Positions 1 through 6,408 are shown, numbered from the stretch's first letter. The stretch: DNA of 8,817 bases from Sulfurovum sp. (GCA_030634925.1 DAOVZV010000027.1:1-8817); one strand, 5' to 3'. The notes: a model not told the origin generated them from the sequence alone. Numbers and translations: made by a program.

Positions 1-1214
1 CCTATAATATCTGCGAACTCTTTTCTATCAGACTCAGAGGCATAATTTCTATAAGCAGGGATAGATGATGTAAATCCAAACTCTCTAGTCCCCATAGCGT
101 TGCATTGTCCCGTGATAGACATAGGAGATGCTCCCTCTTTGCCTAGATTACCAGTGATTAGTGCTAGATTGGATATAGCTGATACTGTATCTGTACCTAT
201 GCTACTTTGATTGACTCCCATCGTCCACGCAGACATAGCAGACTCTGCTGTGGCATATACTTTGGCTAGATTATACAAATCTTTGACATCTATACCTGTG
301 ATTTGAGATACCTCTTGAGGTGGATAGTTGGCTATGATATGCTTTTTGAACTCTTTGTAGCCGTTTGTCCTCTCGTAGATAAACTTCTCATCTTCCCAAC
401 CTTGTTCTAGTATGATATAGCATAGTCCATTGAGTAGAGCCAAATCACTTCTTGGGGCTAGAGGTACAAATATATCTGCCATTTGAGAAGTTTTGGATTT
501 TCTAGGGTCTATGACTATGATAGTTGGATTTTTCTCATTTTTATTGATATGAAGTTTGAGTATTGGGTGGTTATCTGCTATATTTGCACCAATTAGCATA
601 ATCACATCTGCTTTTTGGAAATCTTCATAACATCCAGTAGGACCATCTGAACCAAAAGATTGCTTGTAGCCCATAACTGCTGATGCCATACACAAGGTAG
701 TATTACCATCATAGTTGTTTGTTTCTAGTCCCAACTGTACAAATTTGCCTAAGGCATAGAACTCTTCTGTGAGTAGTTGTCCTGTGGATATAACTGCTAC
801 TGCTCCTTTGCCATAAGTATCTTGTATCCTTTTGAACTCATCTGCCGTGTGAGTAAAAGTCTCTTCCCAGCTACTAGGAGTTAGTTTACCATCTTTGCGA
901 ATGAGAGGATTTGTGGCACGAGAATTGGCATATACCATCTTGTGTTCGCTAAGTCCTTTGGGGCAGAGTGTACCCATATTGACAGGATGGAGAGGGTCGC
1001 CTTTGGAATATACTGCTTTTCCTGCTTTGACTCCGATATACATACCACAACCCACTCCACAATATCCACAAGTGCTTCGTACCCACTTATCAGGGGCTTT
1101 GGATTTGGCTACTTTACCAAATATAGGGTCATCTACTAGGGCATATTTATCCTCTTTGATATCTAGTCCCAATACATCTGTAATTGTACTCTTTAGCTTC
1201 TCTATCAAACTCAT
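1..1214 (-). CDS. Molybdopterin nitrate reductase catalytic subunit, assimilatory (NarB/NasA)-like; C-terminus cut by window edge
   Basis: The frame reads open for 404 codons from ATG at 1214 to the window edge. Visible parts: the N-terminal [4Fe-4S] motif C49-x2-C52-x3-C56-x27-C84, followed by CPKG with the conserved Lys86; the stretch LCMASAV with Cys175, the expected molybdenum ligand of nitrate reductases; SFGSDGPTGCYED (186-198); a dinucleotide-type fold segment VIMLIGANIADNHP (204-217); and TGQCNAMGTREFGF (368-381). Together these match bacterial assimilatory-type nitrate reductases of the DMSO reductase family, which reduce nitrate to nitrite using Mo-bis-MGD. No Tat signal (RR motif) is present, so unlike periplasmic NapA this should be cytoplasmic. 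The N-terminus is about 48 residues before the first Cys, longer than in cyanobacterial NarB as I recall it. The start has a weak AAGG (1224-1227) 9 bases upstream. The gene is divergent from mqnE. Electron donor and companion genes lie outside the window. A formate dehydrogenase is less likely because the Mo ligand is Cys in a nitrate reductase context. Confidence 0.88.
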   Translation of the reverse strand, partial: MSLIEKLKSTITDVLGLDIKEDKYALVDDPIFGKVAKSKAPDKWVRSTCGYCGVGCGMYIGVKAGKAVYSKGDPLHPVNMGTLCPKGLSEHKMVYANSRATNPLIRKDGKLTPSSWEETFTHTADEFKRIQDTYGKGAVAVISTGQLLTEEFYALGKFVQLGLETNNYDGNTTLCMASAVMGYKQSFGSDGPTGCYEDFQKADVIMLIGANIADNHPILKLHINKNEKNPTIIVIDPRKSKTSQMADIFVPLAPRSDLALLNGLCYIILEQGWEDEKFIYERTNGYKEFKKHIIANYPPQEVSQITGIDVKDLYNLAKVYATAESAMSAWTMGVNQSSIGTDTVSAISNLALITGNLGKEGASPMSITGQCNAMGTREFGFTSSIPAYRNYASESDRKEFADII

Positions 1215-1244
1215 ATTGGTCTGCCTTTTATATATTTTAGTACC

Positions 1245-1256
1245 ATTATATATAAT
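1245..1256. promoter_or_regulatory. Palindromic TATAAT box in the divergent nitrate reductase/mqnE spacer
   Basis: The 12-base perfect palindrome ATTATATATAAT provides a TATAAT -10-like box on both strands. The minus-strand copy (1250 to 1245) is about 30 bases from the nitrate reductase start, giving a leader of roughly 24 bases, which suits a promoter for that gene. No convincing -35 box is seen, which is normal for Campylobacterota vegetative promoters. The plus-strand copy lies farther from mqnE and is probably not its main promoter. Assignment is by position and consensus only. Confidence 0.4.
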
Positions 1257-1280
1257 TTAGCCTATTTTCATCTTTGACTC

Positions 1281-1309
1281 TTGTATAAAATATAAACAAC
1301 TGTTATAAT
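1281..1309 (+). promoter_or_regulatory. Probable sigma70-type promoter of mqnE
   Basis: TTGTAT (1281-1286) and a perfect TATAAT (1304-1309) are separated by 17 bases. Transcription would begin near 1316, only about 8 bases before the ATG at 1324 but about 20 before the ATG at 1336. This bears on which mqnE start is used. Confidence 0.5.
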
Positions 1310-1323
1310 ACTCAAAAATTATT

Positions 1324-2409
1324 ATGGGTGATATGATGAATTTGGTAAATTTGGTAGAAAAAGTAAAAAACAAAGAGAGACTAACCCAAAAAGAGGGTGA
1401 AGCGTTGTACGAGTTAGACCTATACACTCTAGGAGAATTGGCAGATGATATACGCCAAGAGAGGTTTGGTAAGAAGAGCTATTTCAACATCAATCGTCAT
1501 ATAAACCCTACTAATATATGTGCTGATATTTGCAAGTTTTGTGCATATAGTGCTAGTCGCAAAAATCCAAACCAATATACAATGAGCCACGAAGAGATAT
1601 TGACAATAGTAGATAACTCTTATAAACTAGGTGCAAAAGAGATACATATCGTATCTGCTCACAATCCAAATGATGGAGTAGATTGGTATATGGGTGCATT
1701 TAGAAAAATCAAAGAGAAATATCCATCTTTGCATATCAAGGCTATGACTGCTGCTGAGATAGACTTCTTGACTAGAGAATATGGTATATCGTATGATGAG
1801 GTGATAGATTTGATGATAGAAAATGGTGTAGATTCTATGCCAGGAGGTGGAGCTGAGATATTTGATGAGACTGTGCGTGAGTATCTATGCAAAGGCAAAG
1901 TGACATCTAGTCAGTGGCTAGATATTCATCGCAAATGGCACGAAAGAGGCAGAGAGAGTAATGCCACTATGCTATTTGGTCACATAGAAAGCAGAGCCGA
2001 TAGGATAGACCATATATTGCGTCTGCGTACATTGCAAGATGAGACAGGAGGGTTCAACGCATTTATACCTTTGGTCTATCAAAGAGAAAATAACTTCCTA
2101 AAGGTCAAAGATTTCCCTACAGGTCAAGAGATACTAAAGACTTATGCTATATCCAGAATACTACTAGACAATATAGCACACATCAAAGCCTATTGGGTCA
2201 CAGCATCTATCAATCTAGCACTAATAGCCCAAGAGTTTGGTTGTGATGATTTGGACGGAACTATAGAAAAAGAGTCTATCCAATCATCAGCAGGAGCAAA
2301 AAGTGCCAACGGTATGGGATTAGATGATTTTGTAAATATGATAAAAAGTGGAGGATTTACTCCAGTAGAGAGAGATAGCCTATACAATGAGCTAAAGATA
2401 TATGAGTAG
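1324..2409 (+). CDS. mqnE: Aminofutalosine synthase MqnE (radical SAM), menaquinone biosynthesis
   Basis: This cytoplasmic radical SAM enzyme joins 3-[(1-carboxyvinyl)oxy]benzoate (made by MqnA) to the S-adenosylmethionine-derived radical, giving 6-amino-6-deoxyfutalosine in the futalosine route to menaquinone. The radical SAM cluster motif C66-x3-C70-x2-C73 sits in NICADICKFCAYS, preceded by the family segment FNINRHINPTN. VSAHNPNDGVDWY and KAMTAAEIDF follow, then PGGGAEIF and GHIESRADRIDH. These mark MqnE rather than its relative MqnC. Length is 361 residues, normal for the family. The start is uncertain: three ATGs lie in frame at 1324, 1333 and 1336. GGTGAT at 1327-1332 can pair with the extended anti-Shine-Dalgarno sequence and is well spaced for 1336, and the likely transcription start near 1316 also favours 1336, which would give 357 residues. 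The stop overlaps the downstream phosphoribosyltransferase start by 8 bases, indicating an operon. Confidence 0.95.
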   Translation: MGDMMNLVNLVEKVKNKERLTQKEGEALYELDLYTLGELADDIRQERFGKKSYFNINRHINPTNICADICKFCAYSASRKNPNQYTMSHEEILTIVDNSYKLGAKEIHIVSAHNPNDGVDWYMGAFRKIKEKYPSLHIKAMTAAEIDFLTREYGISYDEVIDLMIENGVDSMPGGGAEIFDETVREYLCKGKVTSSQWLDIHRKWHERGRESNATMLFGHIESRADRIDHILRLRTLQDETGGFNAFIPLVYQRENNFLKVKDFPTGQEILKTYAISRILLDNIAHIKAYWVTASINLALIAQEFGCDDLDGTIEKESIQSSAGAKSANGMGLDDFVNMIKSGGFTPVERDSLYNELKIYE

Positions 2410-2848
2410 AGTATATTATCCATATAGCCAGTTTCGAGATGATTTGAAGATACTAACAACCCAAATAGATGTAGAGTTTGATACTATTTTGGGCATAGCA
2501 AGAGGTGGATTGTCTATGGCTCAAATGCTAGGAGAGTATTATGATATACGAGAAGTATATAGTATCAATACCATAGGATATGAAGATACCCAAAAGCTTG
2601 ACTCCATAGAGGTATTTAATATACCAAACCTCAAATCAGCCAAATCCATACTAATAGTAGATGATATAGTAGATAGTGGAGAGACACTAATAAAAGTACT
2701 AGAAGTAATCCAAAAAGAGTATCCACAAACAAAACTATTCACAGCATCTATATTTTATAAACCATCTGCCAAAATCAGACCAAACTGGTATGTCAAAGAG
2801 GCAACAGATTGGATAGATTTCTTCTGGTCAGAGGATTTGAAACTATAG
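2402..2848 (+). CDS. Purine-type phosphoribosyltransferase (Gpt/HPRT-like)
   Basis: A 148-residue type I phosphoribosyltransferase. It shows GIARGGL (31-37) at the pyrophosphate loop and the 13-residue PRPP-binding signature ILIVDDIVDSGET (83-95). A C-terminal RPNWY...DWIDFFW pattern (126-142) resembles xanthine/guanine PRTs, in which an aromatic residue stacks on the purine. Such enzymes convert a free purine base plus PRPP to the nucleoside monophosphate in the cytoplasm. The exact base (adenine, hypoxanthine, guanine or xanthine) cannot be read from the sequence. The ATG lies inside the last codons of mqnE (8-base overlap) with no strong ribosome binding site, so translation is probably coupled. 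The pairing suggests salvage of the base released from aminofutalosine, but that is inference. The gene ends 46 bases from the convergent ATPase gene. Confidence 0.85.
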   Translation: MSRVYYPYSQFRDDLKILTTQIDVEFDTILGIARGGLSMAQMLGEYYDIREVYSINTIGYEDTQKLDSIEVFNIPNLKSAKSILIVDDIVDSGETLIKVLEVIQKEYPQTKLFTASIFYKPSAKIRPNWYVKEATDWIDFFWSEDLKL

Positions 2849-2894
2849 ATATGCTCAAAACTAAACTTTTTACTATTTTGCCATCTATTTTTTA

Positions 2895-4076
2895 TCAATA
2901 CAAAAAACCAAATAACCACAAGGGTATTTTATGACCATACCCCACCTCTATGCCATCTGCTACGACAAATGAGTTCTCTATATCTCTAATCTGCTTGAAG
3001 CTTTTGTTTTTGCCACCTATCTCAAATAGGTATTTGTCATCTACTAAAAAGTCACCTTGTTTACTTGTCTTTAAATTATCAAATGCATTAGCAAAAAATA
3101 TCTCTCTCATCGTGCCTATTTCACTATCTGTACAGTAGGCAAAGAGTAGGTTTGTATTGTTGAGATATAGTTTGTCTGGTTTGACAAAGATAGCATCACC
3201 TTTTGCTTGTGCTTTGATGGCTCTTATGATTTTTGCTCTGCCTAAATAGTCTATGAGTCTATAGAGAGATTTATAATCATCTAATTGCATTTTTCTCATC
3301 AACTCTTGAAGATTTACCTTAAATGGCTTAGATGAGCAGATGAGTTTGACTAGCTTTTTGAGATTGATGATATTCTTGTACTCTATGGGGAAGATAGAGG
3401 GTATATCTACCTCTATAACAGTGTTGATAGTTTGTGATAGTTTGAGTAGATACTCATCTTCATTTTCAAAATAAAAAGGGTAATATCCATATCGTATATA
3501 CTCATCAAAATACTCAAAAGGCTTAATCTGCTGTGTAATCTTGGATGCTATCTCTATATGATTTTCCAAAATATCTTCAAGTGAGTATCTCTCAAAGTTT
3601 TTTGAACTCTTAAACTCCAAAAACTCTCTAAATGATAAACCTTTGACATGGTATATCACTGCTCTTCTGCTTAGGTCTGCTTTGGAATGGTCAAGCTTTA
3701 GAGCAGAACTACCACTAAAAATAACTTTGAGTTCTAGTATGTCATATATCTTTTTGAGTTCTTTTTCAAAATTTGGATATTTGTGTATCTCATCTATCAC
3801 GAGTAACTCACCACCCGTCTGTTCAAAATATTGTGCCACCTCAAAGAGTGATTCTATCTCTAAATTATCTACACTTAGATAGAGCTTTTTTTTCTCATCA
3901 ATATCTAAATCATCAAGGTATTGGAGTAAAAATATTGTTTTGCCGACACCTCTAGCACCCAAGAGTCCAGTAAGTCTATTTTGGAATATAAACTCTCTAT
4001 GCATATATCTTTTATACGGATAGTTTTTAATCTTTTTGAAATAACCTCTTTGGTACTGATAAATAAGTTCTAGCAT
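2895..4076 (-). CDS. AAA ATPase with DUF4143-like C-terminal domain
   Basis: A 393-residue protein of the AAA_14/DUF4143 type. The N-terminal ATPase has Walker A GARGVGKT (40-47), Walker B LLVIDEIH (91-98), a sensor-like IFSGSSALKL (119-128) and LSRR (136-139) as a possible arginine finger. The middle resembles a winged-helix segment (DDYKSLYRLIDYLGRAKII). The C-terminus has GDFLVDDKYLFEIGGKNKS, with the spacing of a degenerate PD-(D/E)xK nuclease-like fold as is usual for DUF4143. No signal peptide or membrane segment is seen. The family is widespread, patchily distributed and functionally undefined, so no specific role is claimed. An in-frame GTG at 4088 gives 397 residues, but GGAGG at 4082-4086 lies 5 bases before the ATG at 4076, making 4076 the real start. 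It lies convergent to the phosphoribosyltransferase gene and downstream of nth on the same strand. Base composition looks like its neighbours. Confidence 0.85.
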   Translation of the reverse strand: MLELIYQYQRGYFKKIKNYPYKRYMHREFIFQNRLTGLLGARGVGKTIFLLQYLDDLDIDEKKKLYLSVDNLEIESLFEVAQYFEQTGGELLVIDEIHKYPNFEKELKKIYDILELKVIFSGSSALKLDHSKADLSRRAVIYHVKGLSFREFLEFKSSKNFERYSLEDILENHIEIASKITQQIKPFEYFDEYIRYGYYPFYFENEDEYLLKLSQTINTVIEVDIPSIFPIEYKNIINLKKLVKLICSSKPFKVNLQELMRKMQLDDYKSLYRLIDYLGRAKIIRAIKAQAKGDAIFVKPDKLYLNNTNLLFAYCTDSEIGTMREIFFANAFDNLKTSKQGDFLVDDKYLFEIGGKNKSFKQIRDIENSFVVADGIEVGYGHKIPLWLFGFLY

Positions 4077-4081
4077 GACAA

Positions 4082-4086
4082 CCTCC
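4082..4086 (-). promoter_or_regulatory. Strong Shine-Dalgarno site fixing the ATPase start
   Basis: On the minus strand GGAGG is followed by five bases (TTGTC) and ATG at 4076. It is the strongest ribosome binding site in the window and overlaps the alternative GTG start (4088), which is therefore rejected. Confidence 0.8.
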
Positions 4087-4099
4087 ACTATATTTAGAT

Positions 4100-4105
4100 A
4101 TTGTA
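4100..4105 (-). promoter_or_regulatory. Candidate -10 box of the AAA ATPase gene
   Basis: Minus-strand TACAAT lies 23 bases before the ATG at 4076, between the nth hairpin and the ribosome binding site. No good -35 box is seen. It would let the ATPase be transcribed independently of nth. Confidence 0.35.
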
Positions 4106-4129
4106 CATAAAAACCTATAAAAATATAGT

Positions 4130-4155
4130 AAAAATTGGTTTATATACCAACTTTT
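4130..4155 (-). terminator. Weak hairpin plus T-run downstream of nth
   Basis: Read on the minus strand, TTGGT and ACCAA form a 5-bp stem (4150-4146 with 4139-4135) around a 6-base loop, preceded by AAAAG and followed by TTTTT (4134-4130). It starts about 27 bases after the nth stop, where a rho-independent terminator is expected. The stem has only two G-C pairs, so termination may be inefficient. Confidence 0.35.
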
Positions 4156-4181
4156 AGTTCAATCTATTTATATTTCAATTC

Positions 4182-4823
4182 TTAGACCTTAAAACTCTTA
4201 CTTGTCCTACAATGATTTTGCATAATACACTCTTCACATATTGGATTGATAGCTTTGCAGTGGTATCTGCCAAATAGTACCATGGCTTGATGAAGTAATG
4301 CTAGATTGGTTTTGAACTTTTTAGTAAGCTCCTCTTCACATTTGATAGCTGTCTTGGTATCACTCAATCCCAATCTATGAGCTACTCTATATACATGCGT
4401 ATCAACAGCCATTAGATTTGCTTGTGCATACTCTATCATCACTACATTGGCTGTCTTCTGCCCTACTCCTGCTAGTTTGACCAGCTCATCTCTCTCTAGT
4501 GGTATCTCGTTATCATAATTTTCTATAACTGATTGAGCCATTTTGATTAGATTTTTGGCTTTGTTATTGAAAAATGAGCAGGTATTTATATATGACTTGA
4601 CTTCATCTATATCACTATTGGCTAGGGATATTGGATTTGGATAGGCTTCAAATAGTGCAGGAGTGATGATATTTACTCTCTTGTCTGTACATTGAGCTGA
4701 TAGCATTACGCTTATTAATAGTTGATATAAGTTATCATAATTTAATTCCGTTACAGAGTCAGGATAGTTGGTTAGAAATATCTCTTTTATCTCTTCTATC
4801 TCTTTTTTGGTAGCTTTTTTCAT
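4182..4823 (-). CDS. nth: Endonuclease III (DNA glycosylase/AP lyase)
   Basis: This bifunctional base-excision repair enzyme removes oxidised pyrimidines and cleaves the abasic site by beta-elimination. Length is 213 residues, typical. The helix-hairpin-helix reads LAGVGQKTANVV (117-128) with the Schiff-base lysine K123. The catalytic aspartate D141 is in AVDTHVYRVAHRLGL. The C-terminal [4Fe-4S] loop is complete: C189-x6-C196-x2-C199-x5-C205. The N-terminal segment LISVMLSAQCTDKRVN is the usual family signature. AGGGA (4830-4834) lies 6 bases before the ATG and a TATTAT box (4848-4853) lies upstream on the same strand. It is divergent from the PEB4-like gene, an arrangement shared with Campylobacter jejuni from memory. 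No oddity is seen. Confidence 0.96.
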   Translation of the reverse strand: MKKATKKEIEEIKEIFLTNYPDSVTELNYDNLYQLLISVMLSAQCTDKRVNIITPALFEAYPNPISLANSDIDEVKSYINTCSFFNNKAKNLIKMAQSVIENYDNEIPLERDELVKLAGVGQKTANVVMIEYAQANLMAVDTHVYRVAHRLGLSDTKTAIKCEEELTKKFKTNLALLHQAMVLFGRYHCKAINPICEECIMQNHCRTSKSFKV

Positions 4824-4870
4824 TTTTATTCCCTATTTTGATATGTAATAATATCACATTAATAAATGAT

Positions 4871-4898
4871 TTACCCAATAGGGTTATACTTTGGGTTA
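4871..4898 (+). promoter_or_regulatory. Promoter of the foldase cluster with operator-like repeats
   Basis: TATACT (4885-4890) lies at -10 distance, with transcription expected near 4897 and a leader of about 22 bases carrying AAGGA (4908-4912), 6 bases before the ATG. The box is flanked by two GGGTTA copies (4881-4886 and 4893-4898). TTACCCAA (4871-4878) upstream is complementary to either copy. Paired with the first it forms ACCC-AATA-GGGT; paired with the second it forms a near-palindrome spanning the -10 box. This could be a regulator site or a small RNA fold. Confidence 0.4.
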
Positions 4899-4918
4899 AA
4901 TTTATTTAAGGATTACAA

Positions 4919-5763
4919 ATGTTAAAATTAGCGAAAACTTCTCTTCTTACTATAGGTATGATGACATCTTCTATGTTGGCATCTGATATATTAGTAACTG
5001 TAAATGGCAAAAATATCACCAAACAAGATGCACAAACATTTGTTACAGCATCTGCACCACAAGCTATATATGGACAACTAACTGAAAGTCAAAAAACTTT
5101 GGTCAAAGATAGATTGATAGAGAAAATACTATTCACAGAACTTGCACAAAAAGAAAAAATAGATGAAAAACTTGAATTTAAAAAGACTATAGAAAAAATC
5201 AAAGATGACTTGATAGTAAGTTTATGGATGAAAGAACAGATGGAAAACGCTATAGTAAGTGATAGCGAAGCTCAAAAGTTTTATGAAGCAAATAGAGATA
5301 AATTCTTGGAAAAGGCATCTATCAATGCTAGACATATATTAGTAGAGACTAAAAAGAAGCCGAAGACATTATCGCTACTCTAAAGCCTCTAAAAAATAAA
5401 GTACTATTAGATAAATTTGTAAAGTTAGCAAAATCAAAATCTACAGGACCATCAGCTACTAGAGGTGGAGATTTGGGTAGCTTTAGCAAAGGTCAAATGG
5501 TTCCATCATTTTCAAAAGCTGTATGGGCATTGGAAAATGGTCAAATTACACTAACTCCTGTAAAGACAAAATTTGGTTATCATATAATATATCTAAATGA
5601 AAAAATCCTTGAAACTACAGTATCTTATGATAAAGTCAAAGAGAAAATAGTATCTTCACTAAAGCAACAACAATTTAGTGTCAAGATAGGAGAGATAGCC
5701 AAAGAGCTTAAAAGCAAGGCTACTATAGTTGATTTATCAATAGATAAAAATGTGACTAAATAG
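4919..5763 (+). pseudogene. PEB4/Cbf2-like periplasmic parvulin foldase, reading frame broken by a -1 frameshift
   Basis: The intact family is a periplasmic SurA-like chaperone with peptidyl-prolyl isomerase activity that helps fold outer-membrane proteins. Residues 1-21 are a signal peptide (cleavage likely after MLA or MLAS). A SurA_N-type region follows with VTVNGKNITKQDA (26-38). The parvulin domain then begins with ARHILVET (137-144). After Thr144 the frame runs into TAA at 5381-5383, giving a 154-residue product. Shifting by one base within the A5 tract at 5351-5355 restores KEAEDIIATLKPL and then KSKSTGPSATRGGDLG, GQMVPSFSKAVWALENGQ and TKFGYHIIY. These are the expected parvulin blocks, including the conserved histidines, and the frame runs to TAG at 5761-5763. 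One restored A gives 281 residues, close to the roughly 273 of C. jejuni PEB4. Everything else looks under selection, so the break is recent, or a sequencing error, or recoded. It is followed after 1 base by the next gene. Confidence 0.85.
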
Positions 5764-5764
5764 T

Positions 5765-6376
5765 ATGAAAAAGCTTTTTATTGTTTTAGGATTATCATTT
5801 GGGTTATTTGTATCTTCTGCATCTAGTGATGAGCTGACAAATAGTCTCAACAATATGGTAAACAAAAAAGAAAAATCAATGATTGTCAATCTTGACCATA
5901 TCAATCTCGATGGAAAACCAAAACCTAAAGTACCAAAAACTAGGTCAAAAAAGGCTGTAGTTGCTACAATAAATGGCAAAAAGATTATCAAAAGAGATGC
6001 TGACTCATATCTCAAAAGCAGAACAAAAGGCAAGATGAAGAACTTTGACCATCTAGCCAAAAAACAGAGAAAGCAACTCATCAATGAGATTGGTTATCCT
6101 ATCATCCTCTCCCAACAAGCCAAAAAAGAGTTAAGCCAAAAAGAGATAGATTCTATAATCGTGCGTACTTGGATGCAAAAAGAGGCTTCTACTATTAGGA
6201 TTAGTGATGATGAGGCTTTGGCTGTATATTCTGTGATAGAACAACAAGCAAAAGATACAAATAGAACAGATGAGTTAATACCTTTTGAGACTATCAAGAA
6301 CAAAATCAAAGGTCAAATGGTTGAAAAGCGTATTTTAGGCAAACTTATGGAAGATGCAGAGATAAATATACTTTAG
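5765..6376 (+). CDS. Secreted SurA_N/PEB4-like protein lacking the parvulin domain, with basic N-terminal linker
   Basis: A 203-residue paralogue of the upstream foldase. Residues 1-20 form a signal peptide (MKKLFIVLGLSFGLFVSSAS), indicating the periplasm. Residues 21-63 are a hydrophilic linker, ending in a Lys/Pro-rich stretch (KPKPKVPKTRSKK), that neither neighbour has. The chaperone-type region follows: VVATINGKKIIKRDADSYL (65-83), RKQLINEIGYPIIL (102-115), AKKELSQKEIDSIIVRTWMQKEA (119-141) and ISDDEALAVY (146-155). It then goes, with only a short spacer, to the C-terminal helix segment IPFETIKNKIKGQMVEKRILGKLM (172-195), which corresponds to the extreme C-terminus of PEB4. The RHILV and GGDLG blocks of a parvulin domain are absent, so no isomerase activity is expected. 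The ATG follows the preceding stop by 1 base and has no clear ribosome binding site, suggesting translational coupling. The chaperone role is inferred from homology. Confidence 0.75.
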   Translation: MKKLFIVLGLSFGLFVSSASSDELTNSLNNMVNKKEKSMIVNLDHINLDGKPKPKVPKTRSKKAVVATINGKKIIKRDADSYLKSRTKGKMKNFDHLAKKQRKQLINEIGYPIILSQQAKKELSQKEIDSIIVRTWMQKEASTIRISDDEALAVYSVIEQQAKDTNRTDELIPFETIKNKIKGQMVEKRILGKLMEDAEINIL

Positions 6377-6384
6377 AGGTGTAA

Positions 6385-6408
6385 CAATTAGTAAATAATT
6401 GGTAGAAT
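6385..6408 (+). promoter_or_regulatory. Candidate internal promoter with adjacent inverted repeat
   Basis: The 60-base gap before the third foldase-family gene holds a perfect 6-bp inverted repeat, CAATTA-GTAAA-TAATTG (6385-6401). It is immediately followed by TAGAAT (6403-6408), a plausible -10 box. TGTAA (6380-6384) and TTACA (6415-6419) form outer complementary arms. AAGGA (6426-6430) then serves the ATG at 6437. The layout suggests a separate promoter, perhaps with an operator, for the third gene and fba. The repeat has no T-run, so it is not a convincing terminator. Confidence 0.4.

Noticed and set aside
1..1214. Periplasmic nitrate reductase NapA or formate dehydrogenase
   Set aside because: No twin-arginine signal is present, which argues against NapA, and the LCMASAV and TGQCNAMGTRE blocks fit assimilatory nitrate reductases better than formate dehydrogenases.
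895..1260. Plus-strand 121-residue open frame
   Set aside because: It is antisense to the Fe-S region of the nitrate reductase gene, which has clear catalytic motifs, and its own translation shows no domain.
2855..2880. Bidirectional terminator between the convergent phosphoribosyltransferase and ATPase genes
   Set aside because: The only pairing is CAAAA with TTTTG around a long loop, almost all A-T, so it is not convincing as an intrinsic terminator.
2895..4076. Novel defence island or toxin system based on the ATPase
   Set aside because: No nuclease, toxin, methylase or recombinase partner is present beside it, and both flanks are housekeeping genes; one DUF4143-type ATPase is not enough for that claim.
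4077..4088. GTG start for the AAA ATPase at 4088
   Set aside because: The GTG overlaps a strong GGAGG site ideally spaced for the ATG at 4076.
5350..5356. Classical -1 programmed frameshift heptamer at T-AAA-AAG
   Set aside because: The first base is T rather than the A of the efficient A-AAA-AAG signal, so the P-site codon would re-pair poorly, and I see no strong stem-loop or internal Shine-Dalgarno placed to stimulate it. Slippage at the A run cannot be excluded, but a deletion or sequencing error is simpler.
5473..5763. A separate 96-residue gene starting at TTG 5473
   Set aside because: It is the downstream half of the PEB4-like parvulin domain in the shifted frame; its homology continues upstream to the A tract and it has no ribosome binding site of its own.
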